Source: Cotesia glomerata (taxonomy: Eukaryota; Arthropoda; Insecta; Hymenoptera; Braconidae). Taken from it: a stretch of DNA of 64,000 nt. Shown one piece after another: positions 23,052 through 36,500 of the stretch. The notes under the pieces were generated by a model. It was not told the DNA's origin, did no database searches, and was given only the letters and a program-made list of their open reading frames with translations. A program made the translations under genes and the position numbers. The stretch is from the NCBI RefSeq assembly GCF_020080835.1, contig NC_058162.1, positions 17,014,640 through 17,078,639 on the forward strand, read 5' to 3'. Every line of letters starts with the position of its first letter. Position 1 is the first letter of the stretch.

Positions 23052-24719
23052 AACTGTACAGCAATACAAATTCGTGTACTATTCGCTATAGTGTTGAATA
23101 CATGTTTTCCAGCCCGAGCAGAGATATTGTGGGATAATCACAAAGATTCAATGACTGATGATATATTGCATCAACATCGTACACGGTGTAACGATCTAGC
23201 GATAACATTCAGCGACGATATGTACAATGAAGCATTGATTGCTATTGAGGATCTTTGCATTATCATTGCCAACTTACCACTCAGTCATTTTGGTATGAAT
23301 TCGCCAAATCGAGGTGCAACTGATTTAATGAACACTGAAATGAATCGTAAAATGCAGTACAACACTGTAGAAACGGCGGCGATTGTTACTCGCAATGTCC
23401 CACTAATGAATGAGGAACAAAGAACCATTTACGATCGCATTATGCTCGCAGTTTTAGCAGGACAAGGTGGGTTCTTCTTTTTAGATGCACCAGGTGGAAC
23501 TGGCAAGACATTCCTTATTTCACTAATTCTCGCCAAAATACGATCCAATAATGGCATCGCATTGGCCGTTGCATCATTGGGCATTGCGGCAACTTTATTG
23601 GATGGAGACAGAACCGCTCATTCAGTATTTAAGCTACCACTAAATATTCAAAATAACCCTGACGCAGTGTGCAACATAAAAAAACAATCGTCCATAGCCA
23701 CAGTGCTGACACAGTGTAAAATTATCATCTGGGATGAATGTACCATGGCACACAAACATTCGCTTGAGGCGTTGAACAGGACATTGAAAGATATTAAAAA
23801 CAACGACAAACTATTTGGTGGCACTCTGTTAGTCCTTTCAGGTGACTTTAGACAAACACTTCTCGTCATTCCACGTTCAACATACGCTGATGAAATCAAC
23901 GCCTGCTTAAAATCATCGACATTGTGGCGTAATGTTGAAATAGTACAGCTGAAAGTAAATATGCGCGTTCAAATGCTTCAAGATCCATCCGCTGAAACAT
24001 TCTCAAAACAACTCTTAGATATCGGCAATGGAAAAGTCACTATAGCTGAAACTGGATACATAAAATTAGCGAATGATTTCTGCACAATCATTGATCCGCA
24101 AGATGCTCTCATTGAACAAATATTTCCCGATGTACACACGAATTACATAAATCTCAAGTGGCTTGCAGAAAGAGCAATGTTAGCTGCAAAAAATGTGGAC
24201 GTTGACATTTTAAATCTGAAGATACAACAGTTATTGCCAGGGGACTTGGTATCATATAAATCTATTGATACAGTTTGCGATTACACTGAAGGTGTACATT
24301 TTCCAACAGAGTTTTTGAACTCACTAGATTTGCCAGGCATGCCACCACATAACTTACCATTGAAGGTTGGATCTCCAATTATTTTGCTTCGTAATTTGAA
24401 CCCGCCACAGCTGTGCAACGGTACGCGATTAGTCATTAAAAAGTTAATGAAAAACGTTATCGAAGGCACCATTTTAAATGGCAAGTTTCGAGGTGAAAAT
24501 ATATTGATACCGCGAATACCTATTATACCCACAGATGTGCCAATTCAATTTAAGCGTATTCAATTTCCGATTAGATTGGCATTTGCAATGACTATTAATA
24601 AATCCCAAGGCCAAACAATGTCTGTTTGTGGCTTAGATTTGAGCACACCATGTTTTTCACACGGACAATTATACGTTGCATGCTCTCGAGTGGGTAAACC
24701 ATCAAGTTTGTTTGTATAA
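23052..24719 (+). pseudogene. Helitron helicase domain (Pif1-like SF1)
   Basis: This is the 5'-3' DNA helicase half of a Helitron transposase, open for about 555 residues. It begins in the pre-helicase segment (RVLFAIVLNTCFP, DSMTDDILHQHR). Helicase motifs in order are Walker A APGGTGKTF, motif II IIWDEC, motif III LSGDFRQTL, CNGTRLVIKKL, AFAMTINKSQGQTM and YVACSRVG near the C-terminus. All look intact. The short overlap with the truncated Rep frame and the missing linker show an internal deletion plus frameshift near 23045. Alone it lacks nickase activity. Confidence 0.9.
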
Positions 24720-25010
24720 GCTAAAGACGGGCTAACAAAAAATATTGTTCACGCTGCAGCATTAAGAGATTAATATTATGTAATTAATTAATTATATAAG
24801 TAATTATTACTTTTAATGAATTAAAACAATTAATATTTGGTGTTTTGTTATTTTTAAACAACATTCCATCATCGCTCACAGCGCTCCAGGCCTTTTTCAC
24901 TCATATTCCACATCCTTATATACTTCCAATAAGTTAGTAATTTTTTTTCTACACTAAAAATTCTCTAGAAATTATTCACATGGCAAAACAACGTTTGCCG
25001 GGTCAGCTAG

Positions 25011-25030
25011 TATATATATATATATGTATT

Positions 25031-25090
<60 letters not shown>

Positions 25091-25113
25091 TATATATATA
25101 TATATATATATAT
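25011..25113. repeat. (TA)n microsatellite
   Basis: TA repeat with minor interruptions starting right at the Helitron 3' end, consistent with Helitron insertion between A and T in a TA tract. Confidence 0.95.
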
Positions 25114-26886
25114 TATAATGGTCTTTTCACCGGCACTGGCGTCAACAGGGCCGGAGAGCACCACCTAAATTGGCTTACCTGGGTTTCGAAGGTAGTTGGG
25201 CGCCAGGAACTTACCGTTCCACGATTCGAAGTCGTTGTCGTTTGTCGTCGGGCGGCGGGTCGATGACGAAGAGATTTAAAATTCGAATGAACGGCGAAAC
25301 GTAAAATGCTTAAATCTAAGTAAGCTCGGGAAAAGAAAACAAAAAAAACAGTAATCGCCGAATGTCCAGTCAACAATTTATTCTAACAGTCGCCAAGAAT
25401 CATTAATACTTTTCCAAAGATTACAATAATCACTAAAAGAAACAACAATAATATTGATACGTCGGTGGCTCGCAGATACTAATTTAAATGACTTATAACT
25501 AATACTACGATGACGTAAGCAATTAATCGATCTTCAAATTACTTAATCATAACCAAAAATTATATTCGGTCCGTCAACGGCTCGTAAAAATCCCGAATTA
25601 ATTTATAATTACTTATACGATGACATAAACAATTAATTTTTGCTGAAATTAATTAATAATAAAAACAAGATAATAAACTCAATTCGGTCCGTCGGTGGAT
25701 CGCAAATTCTCAAGAGCAATTATACTTCATAATACAATACTCTAAATAATTAATTTATCTCAAATTAACTAATAATGACTTATACGATGAAAGAAACAAT
25801 TAATTCGTCTCAAACTAATTAATAATTTAATTAAAGCTTAAAGTCGGTCCGTCAATGGCTCGCAAATTCCCAAATTAATTTATAATTAATAATACAATGG
25901 AATAAACAATTAATTTTTCCAAAATTAATTAATAATTAAACAAATAAATAAAAAATTAAATTCGGTCCGTCGGTGGCTCGTAAATTCCTCCAATTAATTT
26001 GCCATAGCAAATTAAACACAATGTAGCTTTAATTCGACGATGATTCGCAAAATAATAATTCAAATAATTCAAAAATTCAACAATTTGGCGGGCTTGCGGC
26101 GGATAACTAACTACGGTCGGTAAATCGACTAAGCTTGCGGGTAGTTGAAGCTTGAGATAAGTTTGGGCCCGCGCTCGGAGATGGCGCGTCGGTCGGGCTA
26201 GCTGTCCTACACAGCTCCAAATTTCTCGGGCGTTACGTTTAATAACAACAACAAAAAGAAATCAAATTCAATTGTCGGTATCCATCAATGTTCCAACCAA
26301 TAATACCATTAACAATAGTAATAATAATGTCACACAGTTAGTTCAATGACAGCGTCTCGAACAAAAAAAAATAACAAAAAAAAAATAAATAATAAGAAGC
26401 GAACGCTCGACTTTGAATCTACGGTTTAATTTACGAACACACACATTAATACACCCCGGTGGTACCGTGCCTCTGAGTGTCGTCACACACGTCTCGATAA
26501 TCCGAAAGGAATTCAATAATTACTTTCGTAAAAAAATTAATAAAATTTTATAAAAAAAATTTACACCAAAAATCAAACTGGTGAAATTTACTAAATCGAT
26601 CGCGATAGCGCGGTGAGGACACCCTGGGGCTAAATTAGCGATCAGACTCACCCTGCGGCAGCAGTGAACCCCTCGGGTCGGTACTCGTCCAGGTAGCTGA
26701 CTCTCAACGAAGTTGGCGGGATAGCAGGCGGAATGGCGTCGATGTCTCGGCGATGGCATCTCCCACGTGCACGTAATAATACTAATTAGTCGTCACTCGG
26801 CAATAATCCACACAGTGGTCGTGAACAATAGCTTCGACAAGGTACAATCGTAAAATAATAATTTATAATGTGCAATATTTAACTCA
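25114..26886 (-). mobile_element. LTR-like non-coding DNA (left part), uncertain
   Basis: No long ORF, but several GC-richer patches. On the minus strand, tggcgcccaact near 25205 resembles a tRNA-Lys-type primer binding site. Together with 29453-30134 it could be one long terminal repeat plus leader of a Ty3/gypsy-type element, split by the pogo-like insertion. No gag or pol sequence remains. It could equally be unrelated repeat DNA. Confidence 0.3.
25455..26000. repeat. Tandem repeat, about 5 units of 100-150 bp
   Basis: A word of the form cggtccgtcggtggctcg, followed by AT-rich sequence ending in aattaattt, recurs near 25457, 25567, 25683, 25844 and 25962 with small changes. Spacing is irregular. 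Confidence 0.8.
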
Positions 26887-29452
26887 CAAGGGGAGGATAC
26901 GACCTTGGGGAAACGGATTTGGATAATCTTTGACGCAATGATAGTACACCATGTGGGTATACTACCTCTGAAATACTAAAGTGCAATACTCAAAAATGGC
27001 TGAGAAAAACGCACTCAAAGTTTACTCAGCACTATAATATATTAATAGGTAAATAATTGATGCATTAAATTATTCTTTAATAAAATATTTTTTTATTTTC
27101 AACTTCATTTCTATAAATTATCTAGGGTGTATATCATGAGATATTTGTAATTCATGAATAATTCTTATAACTCTCATATTCATTATAAGTTTAACTGAAC
27201 AATATATACCTGCGCCAGATAATAAGAAGGGTCGAATATGGTATGAGGGTACAATAATTCTTGTCCTCGAGTTATTGTAAACTGTACATCGATTCGAGCT
27301 CTGTTGGCCCACCGGAAGAATAGTCATGTTGTTGTCCTTGAACCTATGTTAGTCCCACCACTTTTTCAGAAGCTTGACTATAGCAGTTAGTTTCTGAATT
27401 TCGACACGAACAGATGTATTTGTGCAGTGAAATTTACTTTAAAAATTATTTTATAATTTATAAAATGTCATCAAGCGAAGCCAGTTCTTCTCATGGAGAT
27501 GAAAACACTCCTGATACATCCTTACATAGTGATTTATCGAAGCAACGGCTAAAAGATGGAGTAGTGTATTATGAAGGTTTACTTCTTGAAAGTGATTTAA
27601 TTGCAAAAACATCTTCTGACACTCTATCTGAAGATGCTATGTTGATTGGTAGAGAATTATATGATAATACGTTAGATATGTTAAATAAAAAGAAGTTCGT
27701 AAGCGATCAAGAATTGATTCATGCTCAAGAAGAATGCCCAGACGGAAATTTTGAAGCAGTAGAAGATAATTCAGTTGATGACTATGTTCCAGATGAAAAA
27801 AAACAAAAAATGATGGATTATATTCCTCTGGAATATAAAATTAAAGTTTTAAACATAGCAAAAGCTCACCCTTCATGGAAACTAGAGACATTACAAAAAT
27901 GGATGTAGTCATTTGAAGAGAATGGATCATTTGAAAGTATGGGAAAAAGATGTTGAACATGGTGGAACTAAATTTGATAAATATCATGTGATTGATTCTT
28001 GGACGTATGACCGCTTCGTCGAGGCAAGACAAAATTATCAACAAGTGACTACACGAAATTTGCAGCAATGGGCTTTAGCTGCAGCCAGCCAGTTTCCTAA
28101 TCTTCAATTTACAGCGTCCGACCCATGGGTAAAAAAAAATTTAAACAAAGACACAACATTCGTCAACGCAAAATTACAAAATTTGTAACAGACAAAGAAG
28201 TTCACACCATGCCAGAAATTATCGCCTCTGCAGAAATGTTTCGCATTCAAACAAAACAATTGATATCTAACTTCGATAGTGACTTCGTTATTAATACAGA
28301 TCAAACAGGTATATAAATTTTCTAACGGTAAACTAATTATTTTTATTCCATTATTAAATTTAATCGAAGTTAATCATTAGATTTTTAAAATTCATATTTT
28401 CAGGATGTCAATACCAATCAATGTTTAATAGGACACTGACGGAAAAAGGAAGCAAAACAGTGTTTGCAAAAGTACAAGACATGACCAAGGTGTCACACTC
28501 ATATACTGCACAATATAGCATAACATTATCTGGAAAATTACTACCACATGTTTTTATTTGTTTGCAAGAGCCTACAGGTGATTTTGGGCCAAGAATAAAG
28601 AAAAACGTAGAAGAATATTTAAAAAAATACAAAAATGTTATTGTCACATCATCAAAATCAGGAAAACTGACAACTACTCTCTATAAAAATTTTCTAGAGA
28701 AATGTTTAATGCCATATGTTCAAAAAATTAAATTTCTTTTAATTATTGACTCGTGGACAGGACAAGTGAAGCCAGAATTATATGATGAAATATTTCAGGA
28801 TGATAAAAAAATGCCTACATGCACATTTAAAGTTATACCTCCAAAATGTACTCCGTTAGTTCAACCATGTGATGTCTATTTCTATAGACAAGTGAAAAAT
28901 TTTATCAAACGATTGCAAAGTAACGCTGAACTTCTAGACAAGAATTATGAAATTCATTCCCGAGAGGATTGCATAAAAATTCATTCGATTATTCATCACC
29001 AATTGTCAGCGCCAATATTTCGAGACATGATGGAATATGCCTGGTTCGCCAGCGGGCTTTGTGACACAAGAAATTTTTTTACTAATGTCAATGATGGGTG
29101 TTTCTCATTAGACCGTTTAAAAATACCGTGTCATTGTAAAAAAGCAGCATTTATTTGTTGTTCTTGGTGTGGAAAAACTTTTTGTTTTGAATTTTTTTAT
29201 CATAAGTATCACCGCAGATAATTTATAGAAATGAAGTTTAAAATTGAAAAATTTTTTATTAAAGAATAATTTAATGTATCAATTATTTACCTATTAATAT
29301 ATTATAGTGCTGGGTAAACTTTGAGTGCGTTTTTCTCAGCCATTTTTGAGTATTGCACTTTAGTATTTCAGAGGTAGTATACCCACATAGTGTACTACCA
29401 CTACGTCAAAGATTATCAAAATCGGTTTCCTCAAGGTCGTATCCTCCCCTTG
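26887..29452 (+). mobile_element. Pogo/Tigger-like DNA transposon with TIRs of about 215 bp
   Basis: The terminal inverted repeats start CAAGGGGAGGATACGACC (26887) and end with the inverse at 29452. They match over about 215 bp (26887-27100 and 29240-29452). TCA flanks both ends, so a short target duplication is possible. It carries one transposase-like gene in the + direction with one intron. It inserted into LTR-like DNA. Confidence 0.85.
27465..29221 (+). pseudogene. Pogo-like DDE transposase, frameshifted
   Basis: The predicted start is the ATG of MSSSEASSSHGDENT, followed by an acidic N-terminus. A helix-turn-helix region (PLEYKIKVLNIAKAHPSW), a CENPB-like segment (FTASDPWV then KQRHNIRQRKITKF) and the first catalytic Asp (FVINTDQTG) precede a GT-AG intron (28311-28403). 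After it come SKSGKLTTTLY, the second Asp (LLIIDSWTGQ) and the third-acid region (PPKCTPLVQPCDVYFYRQV), then a C-terminal Cys-rich tail. A premature TAG with frame change near 27906 and a frame slip in an A-run at 28131 disable it. Confidence 0.83.
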
Positions 29453-30134
29453 TCAGTAATGGTGGTTAATTGCGTTGTAAAATATTTTAATGCTTGTCGC
29501 TGAATTTGTGCGACTAACAGACACGGCGTCCAGATCAGAATCAATTTATTATGGCTGCCTCCTCGGCAACATGTGTTCTCTAGTTTTCCGTTAGTTCAAA
29601 AAACTTGCATCCAATCAGCTCACGGCTTCTTCTAGCCGGCCGTTGTATTACGGGGTGCGTCCAGTACTCCGTTGCGATCGATGATTGGTCGATATGTCAC
29701 TCGGTTCGTTTTACGGCATCCAGATGGTGCCTCGCTTGACTTAAGTTGCTCAAACGCCGTCGTTATTCGTCGGTTTCAAATTTTGCTTCGCTCTCGCCGT
29801 GGTCCTCCTCCAGATGTCACGCTGGTCGTTGATGGCTCTGTGGAAATTCGCGGGTTCGTCTGATCGCTTAAACTTAATTTCGCTCTCACTCTCACATAAT
29901 CTCTACAATAGTCACACTCATTCATGCATACTTTTCAAATTCAGCGCGGTTTCGGGTATAAGCCTTACCTCGAGCTTCACACTCTGATCAGGAGGCCGCT
30001 TGGGGTGACACATGCGCGTCGAATCTCCGCATTCCTTCAGCTGAGCTAAAATCATTAATAATGATAAAGAAAATTAAAATAAAACAAACAGCCAAACTAG
30101 TCTTTTGACATGGGGAATTTTTCCCATGTCACAA
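29453..30134 (-). mobile_element. LTR-like non-coding DNA (right part), uncertain
   Basis: On the minus strand it opens TGTGACATGGG near 30132, a common style of LTR start (TG..). It contains an AATAAA-type signal (cataataaattgattctg) near 29545 and a GC-richer body. It is not coding. It would be the 5' part of the same LTR-like sequence as 25114-26886, interrupted by the pogo-like element. Confidence 0.35.
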
Positions 30135-33100
30135 TATATATATTAGACTAATTCAAAAAAATCGACTATTTTTTTTTTTTCTTAAATATACTGAAAATAT
30201 TGTTGGAAATGATGAAAAAAAAATCCTGTGAAAGTTACAGCCCTTAATATTAATATTAAGATGTCCCGCATGGTAAATTTCAATTTCCCGTATGATTAAC
30301 ATGGGAAAGCTTGTTTTTTTTAGTTTAGAATTTTATAACTCTTTAATCGTTTATCAAAAAAGCTAGACTAAATTATTTTCTTGTGTAAAATTGAACGCTC
30401 TACAAAAAAGCTATCTTAGAATTTTTCGATAAACCAACGCGTTTTGAAGTTATTCAACTTTAAACTATAATTTATAATATTTTTTAATTTTTTGACGAAA
30501 CTATCAAGTTTATCAAAAAGTTTTGTCAAATTTTACAAACTTTTTGTCTTTTATATTTCTTTTGGTTTAACAGATCCTCTTATTTAACTGTCAAATTTCT
30601 AATACTATGGTATCTTAATTTTTCAATAAATTCAAATTATTTTTATTTTCAATTAAAAATTATTTTTATTTTTTTTTTTCCTTAACCTTGTGACATCAGA
30701 GTAGTTTTATTACACTTCGGAAATTTTTTCCTATATTCACTGATAACTTGTAATAATTATTGCAATTGTTCTTCATTTTTTGTAAAACACTTATTGTAAT
30801 GTTCGATCAACGCTACCCCACGTTCCGCTACATCGTTAACCACAGTCAATTTATCAAAAAACTTCACACATTCATTATAACTTTCATCAAGAGGCCAAAA
30901 ATTCACATCTCTTTCCATAAAATCATACGGTAAATCAAACGCTGTAAAAATGAACATAGAATCTTTTGATACAAAATCACTCATATCGTTCTGCAAAAAT
31001 CCTTCAATGTCTTCTTGTCTCATCTCCAATTTTTTGGCTTTCGTATTAAAACCATCTCGATTCTTCAAATTAACAATAATTTGTTCTTTCACTTCATTTT
31101 TTACACATCCATCAAATAAAGATATAACGGCTAATTTTTCAGATAAATACCATAGGTGATTCTTCATTTATTCAGTAGTTGCAGTTGATATTGCTAAATT
31201 TACTGTTTTGTATCGAATTAATTTCTGCATGAAAATTAAATCATGTTGTGCAGACAAAGTCGCTAAAGTCAAAGTAAACCACGCTGTTATATAATTTGTG
31301 ATGATAAACTTGCATATTTCTCGGAGGCTATTTATCTCATAAGTTGTGAGTTTGAATTCTTCCCGAAAAATGAATATTTTTAAACAATATATTGCTTTGG
31401 ACATCCAACGAGCATGACTCATAGCTCCTGGACTTTTGAACGAAAAATTTTTTTTTGGAACAACTCCTAAGAAAACTGATGACAGCTCCAAAAATTCTCT
31501 GTAGTCACTCCTTGGATGATATTTCTGCAAAGAAGTTAAAATTCAAAATATTGATTCATAAACTATTATTTTCCATTCGTCGAAAAGAAAAGAAATAATG
31601 AATGAATTTGAACCAAAATACAAATAATTTTTGAACCGATAAAGTTGATAAGCTTTATTTCTTCTCAACGATTTTTTAAGATATGCAACAAAACTTAATC
31701 ACTTAACACAGATCTTACCTGCAAATATTCTCCAATGAATCCTAAAATTTCATCAGTGATGTATGACAAAGCTTGATCAACAGCGGTATCTCCTATACCC
31801 GCTTTGAATTTTGATTTATCAATTTTGTTCCAAAAACCTTTGAATCAATTGAAGATTGGCACGTTCGGGCCTGTTTGTTTAGGCCAATATACTTCAAAAA
31901 CGCTTTTTAAAATAATTTCAAACATGTGGTGACGACATGGTAACCAATTAAGTTCCCGACCTAAAGCTTTCTCTAATTCAACACCTGCGCCGTGATAAAT
32001 ACCTAAAAAATAAAATTCAAGTAAGATATTGGAATAATGCAAATTGTATTTTAAACTTGTTGTTGCTCACAAAAACTTAAGAAACAAAAAAAATTTTCAG
32101 TTTTATGTTAATGATCTTAAAGTATTTTAAGCAAAATTGTGTAAATCTTACAAATTTATTTCAACGTCATGAGAAAAATTTTGTAATGTTACCTGTGTTA
32201 GTAACTGCAGTATCAAAGCACACTGCTTTAACATATCGACTAACACCCTATTGATCTAGAATCGAATGTACAGCTGTTGCTTGTTCTATTCCAGTTCCAG
32301 AATTTATTTTTGGAACTCCTAATAATTGTTCTTCACCAGATGATGATAAAATAATAGGCAGCCTATTAACGGTATCAGACCCAACTAATCACTTAAAAGT
32401 TTCCCGTCCCAATGAACAACGTAATCATCATCCAATTTCAATTGTTCCTTTAGTTCTCTAGCTATATCTTCTCTTAGAGATATACGTGCCCGTCGAATAG
32501 TACTGTAGCTTAAATTAACATCATTAAGATCATATCCAACAATCTTTAAAGTTGCAGCTATGATATAAGTAGCATTTCTACTGCTTACATTTCCGCGATC
32601 TAATGCAGCAACAAGTTCAGGTGTCATTATAGACATTTTTGAAGTCACTTTTGGCAGAGATAATTCATCTTCGAAATTTGAAACATGACTTATCGTTGAT
32701 TGTGATGTTGTTAGTGTACCTTGGCTTGAAGTAGTGTTACTATCTTGGCTTGGAGTGATGGTACTATTGTCAACCAGTTCATCCGAATCTGTAAATTATT
32801 AAAACATCGTACTTTTAAAAATGTTCATAGCTCGATATATTTTTGAAAGCTCATGAAGTAAAAAAACATAAAAATCGCAAAGCTTATTTCCCGTGATTTT
32901 TTTTATACCGCTTTTTGACCGCAGCATCCAAAAACTTTTAACCAAGCTTTACTGAAAATCACACTTTTTGCAAAAATTAATGAAGTAAAAATAATATAAA
33001 AATTTTGTGTGCTTGCTTGTCTACTTAATACGAAAAGTAAAAAATCTCCATATTTTACAATTCTTTTTCTATCATTTTAAAGTCAATAAATTAATCAATC

Positions 33101-33310
33101 AGCAACTAACATGAAATATTTGTGAAAAACTTGAATTAATACATACTTTCTTCATCTACCTCCATCAGTTCTTCATATGTTAGAGGTTTTTGTGGAAAAT
33201 TATCAATAAATCCACGCCGACCTGATAATTTCTGGGCTAGCAAGAATTCATTTCCCTCTTTACTTAAGGTTTTGGCTGCTTTCGTGTGAGCAATATCAAA
33301 TAACTCCTTA

Positions 33311-33398
33311 AACTACGGCGGAGTTCCTAGGGTCCACCTTTACAAGCATGGTATGTGAGTGTATTCCGTACATGCTTGTAAGTTAAATATATATTATA

Positions 33399-33454
<56 letters not shown>

Positions 33455-33478
33455 TTTAATAATGATATTTAATAATGA

Positions 33479-33540
<62 letters not shown>
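33311..33540. repeat. Repeat unit copy 1, left half, with (TAA)n/(TTA)n
   Basis: It begins ggcggagttcctag and passes acaagcatggtatgtgag into TAA (33402-33454) and TTA (33480-33540) tracts. The Dong-like element is inserted at 33541, and the rest of the unit resumes at 37180-37310. A second, uninterrupted unit follows at 37327. The word aactac flanks the whole tandem insertion (33305-33310 and 37554-37559), as expected for a target duplication. Confidence 0.75.
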
Positions 33541-33541
<1 letters not shown>

Positions 33542-36500
33542 ATGCTCAGGGGGGTTGTGTCCGAAGTCCGACTCTCCGAAGGCCCAGCCTGAGCTCCATC
33601 CATTACTGCTGGACCACTCCGCACAACAAGGCGGTTAGCGGCCACAGCAGGCCAAAGTCATTTCCCTAAGTAGACGGAGGGAACCTAATATTACAGCCTT
33701 CTGCATCCTGACAGCCAAGAACTCAGATTTTGACGTGCAAGCTGGAACTTTGGCAAGTGAGGATACAAAAGACTGTTTCATCCCTCCAAGGACGCCAACG
33801 ATTAGGACGACTAGTTTGACACGGTAACCTGGGTAAAGTTTGCCAATTTCGAATAGGAGATCCTGATATATTTTTCTTTTGTGCTCTTCTTTGGCTGAGA
33901 TGTTGTGTTCAGCCGGGGCCGAGAACTCAATGACATAAATGTCACGAGTGGCCTTGTCAAAGAGCACAATATCAGGTTTGTTGTGATCGATCCGCCGGGT
34001 TGTTGCAAATGGCATGTTCCAGTAAATTTTGCAACTGTCATTCTCAACAACCTGGGGAATATCTCCTGGTAGATAAGGCAGCACTGGTGTCATATCAATA
34101 CCGTAGTAATGACGAAGATAGTAGTACAGTACTCTCAGGGCAGCGTTGTGACGCTGGATATATGCACCTCTCGCCAACACAGGACATGCCGACAAAAGGT
34201 GCATGAGCGTCTCCGGGTGTTTTTTACACATCCTACATGACGTGTCCAGAAGCTGCACCTGGAGCACCTTGCTACGGTATTCTAGAGTGTTAATGACACC
34301 ATCTTGGCAGGCAAATATGAACCCTTCAGTCTCGGACATCAGGCCAGCTGACTTTAAGAAGGAAAAGGTCAGCTGGGTGGACAAGCCATGATCACGCACG
34401 TGTTTGAAGTACACGCTGTGCATGGACTTGTCCATCAGTTCGCCTAGGAGTTGTTTTCCTCGGCGTTCCTGATGACGCTCTTAAATTCTTCCTTTCGGAG
34501 TTCCATAAGAGCGTTTATCTCTCCAAGACCAAGGGTTCTTGCTGCATATATAGCTGCCTTATACAAGAACGACCCCTTATGCGCATTTTCATGTTTATGT
34601 ACGATTTGCATAAGGAAGTCATCCTCGTCTGCAGTGAAATTGACAACCTCGAATGTTAAGCCCAGGACCAAACGATCATGCAGCCGCTCCAAACTCTGCA
34701 GACCTCTCCCACCGATGGACCGGGAGAGGTATAATCTGGCGACTGATGAATTGGGGTGCATGCTCCGATTCATATTGATAACCTTACGGGTTTTGATGTC
34801 GAGATCTCGTAAATCCTTTCGGGCCCATTTCAGGACATCGAAAGAGTATAGTAAGACTGGGACAGCGAGCATGTTAGTGGCGGAGACTTTATTTTTGCCG
34901 GAAAGTTCGGAGGACCAAATTTTCCGGAGTCTCCTAACATACTCACTACGGAGAGTTGCTCGGACTTCAGAGACCGCATGCATGCGGTGCTCTTCCATTC
35001 CTAGGTATCTATACAACTCTCCGGCGCCTAATTGTCTTAAGATGCTCCCATCTACTAACTCGACATCATCACCCGTATCAGAGCACTTACCCCTCGCCAG
35101 ATGTATGACCGCACACTTGTCCAACCCAAAAGACATTCCGACATCTCGTGTGTACTCTGCTACGATGTTCAGGGCTGCCTGTAGATGATCTTCATTAGCA
35201 CTATATAGCTTCAGATCATCTATGTAAAGCAGATGGGTGATCGAGTATTTTCGATCACCCGGAGGCCCCACAGAGTACCCATGGGTTTTACGGAGAGCAA
35301 CAGATATAGGCAGCAGTGAGATGCAAAACAGCAGAGGGCTCAAGGAATCGCCTTGGAAGACCCCTCGTTTGTACTCTACAACTCCGGTTACGTGCAGTGC
35401 GTTTCCATTTCCTATATGGAAACGCGTTCGCCAGAGCTGCATTGTACGCCGAATGCATTCCACCGTTTCGGGATTGACCCCCAGGCATTTGAGGAGGTAT
35501 AAAATCAACTCATGAGGAGTTGAGTCAAATGCCTTGCGATAGTCAATCCAGGCCATTGACAGGTTGCGTTGATAGTAGATCGCATCTTGTATGACACATC
35601 GATCAACTATCAGGTTCTCTTTGCAACCTGACAGGCCTCTTTTGTTGCCACGCTGTTCATATATCTGTTGCCATATAGGTCCTATCTCCTGCAAGATACG
35701 GTTATTCAAAATTTTTGTAAAAATTTTATAAACCGCATTCAGGCAGGTGATAGGCCTGTAATTTTTTGGGTCAGACAAGTCACCTTTTTTGGGTATCAGT
35801 ACGGTTCGCCCTTCCACGAGCCAGTCTGGAATCGGTTCGTCAGCTCTGATGTAGGATGTAAATATACGGGCCAAATGGAGGTGGGTAGAAGTAAACTTCT
35901 TCCACCAGAAGACATTAATGCCATCTGGTCCCGGGGCAGCCCAATTTCTGCTGCCATCTAGAGCTAAACGAACTTCATTTACACTGACTGCAGGGCTCTC
36001 TTCATCAGCATTCTGTCGACGGTGTTTCCGACAAAATGCTTTGAAGTCATGCAGAGCTGGAGTGTTGGCGTTTACGTTTGGTTGATCTCCATACAACTCA
36101 GTCCAAAAGGCTTCCACCCGCTCAGGTGCTGGATAATTCCCGGTAACAACAGTCTTTGGTGTCAGAAAGCGTGAAGGGCTAGATCGAAACAACGAATTGT
36201 CGACCAGCCGTTTCAGCCTTTTCTCTAGTGACTTTTGGCAGTCACTAGAGCTCGCAATTTATTAAGCGACTCTTCTTTGATGACAAGAAGAGTACTTTTA
36301 TTCAATGTGTGATGACGCCACCGAAGTTCAGCAGCAATGCGACGTACTCGGGGCGTGTATGCTCGTTGGGTTGTTTCGAACTCAATCACACATTGGATGC
36401 GAGAGACATGTTTCCGGGATCTGTCAATTTTGTCGCCAAGTTGTGCGATGCGCTGTCTCAACCTTGCCTCGATTGAGAGACGATGTCTCTCTCTCGGAAA

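Larger units (their letters stand above)
21131..25010 (+). mobile_element. Helitron (rolling-circle transposon) remnant
   Basis: It contains N-terminal, HUH Rep and SF1 (Pif1-type) helicase remnants in order on the + strand. It ends with gccgggtcagctag at 25010 followed by T, which fits the classical Helitron 3' end (CTAG inserted before T). The 5' end was not recognised; sequence similarity to the protein family starts abruptly near 21174, so it may be 5'-truncated. Confidence 0.88.

Noticed and set aside
25455..26000. CRISPR-like array
   Set aside because: Units are irregular, AT-rich and diverged, without constant repeat and unique spacer structure, in a eukaryotic context.
29672..29987. 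Short open frames in the GC-richer patch
   Set aside because: No family motif, no splice sites, and they overlap LTR-like non-coding DNA.
25114..30134. Confident gypsy-type LTR retrotransposon
   Set aside because: Only a TG-type start, an AATAAA-type signal and a primer-site-like word are seen, with no gag or pol; listed as uncertain.
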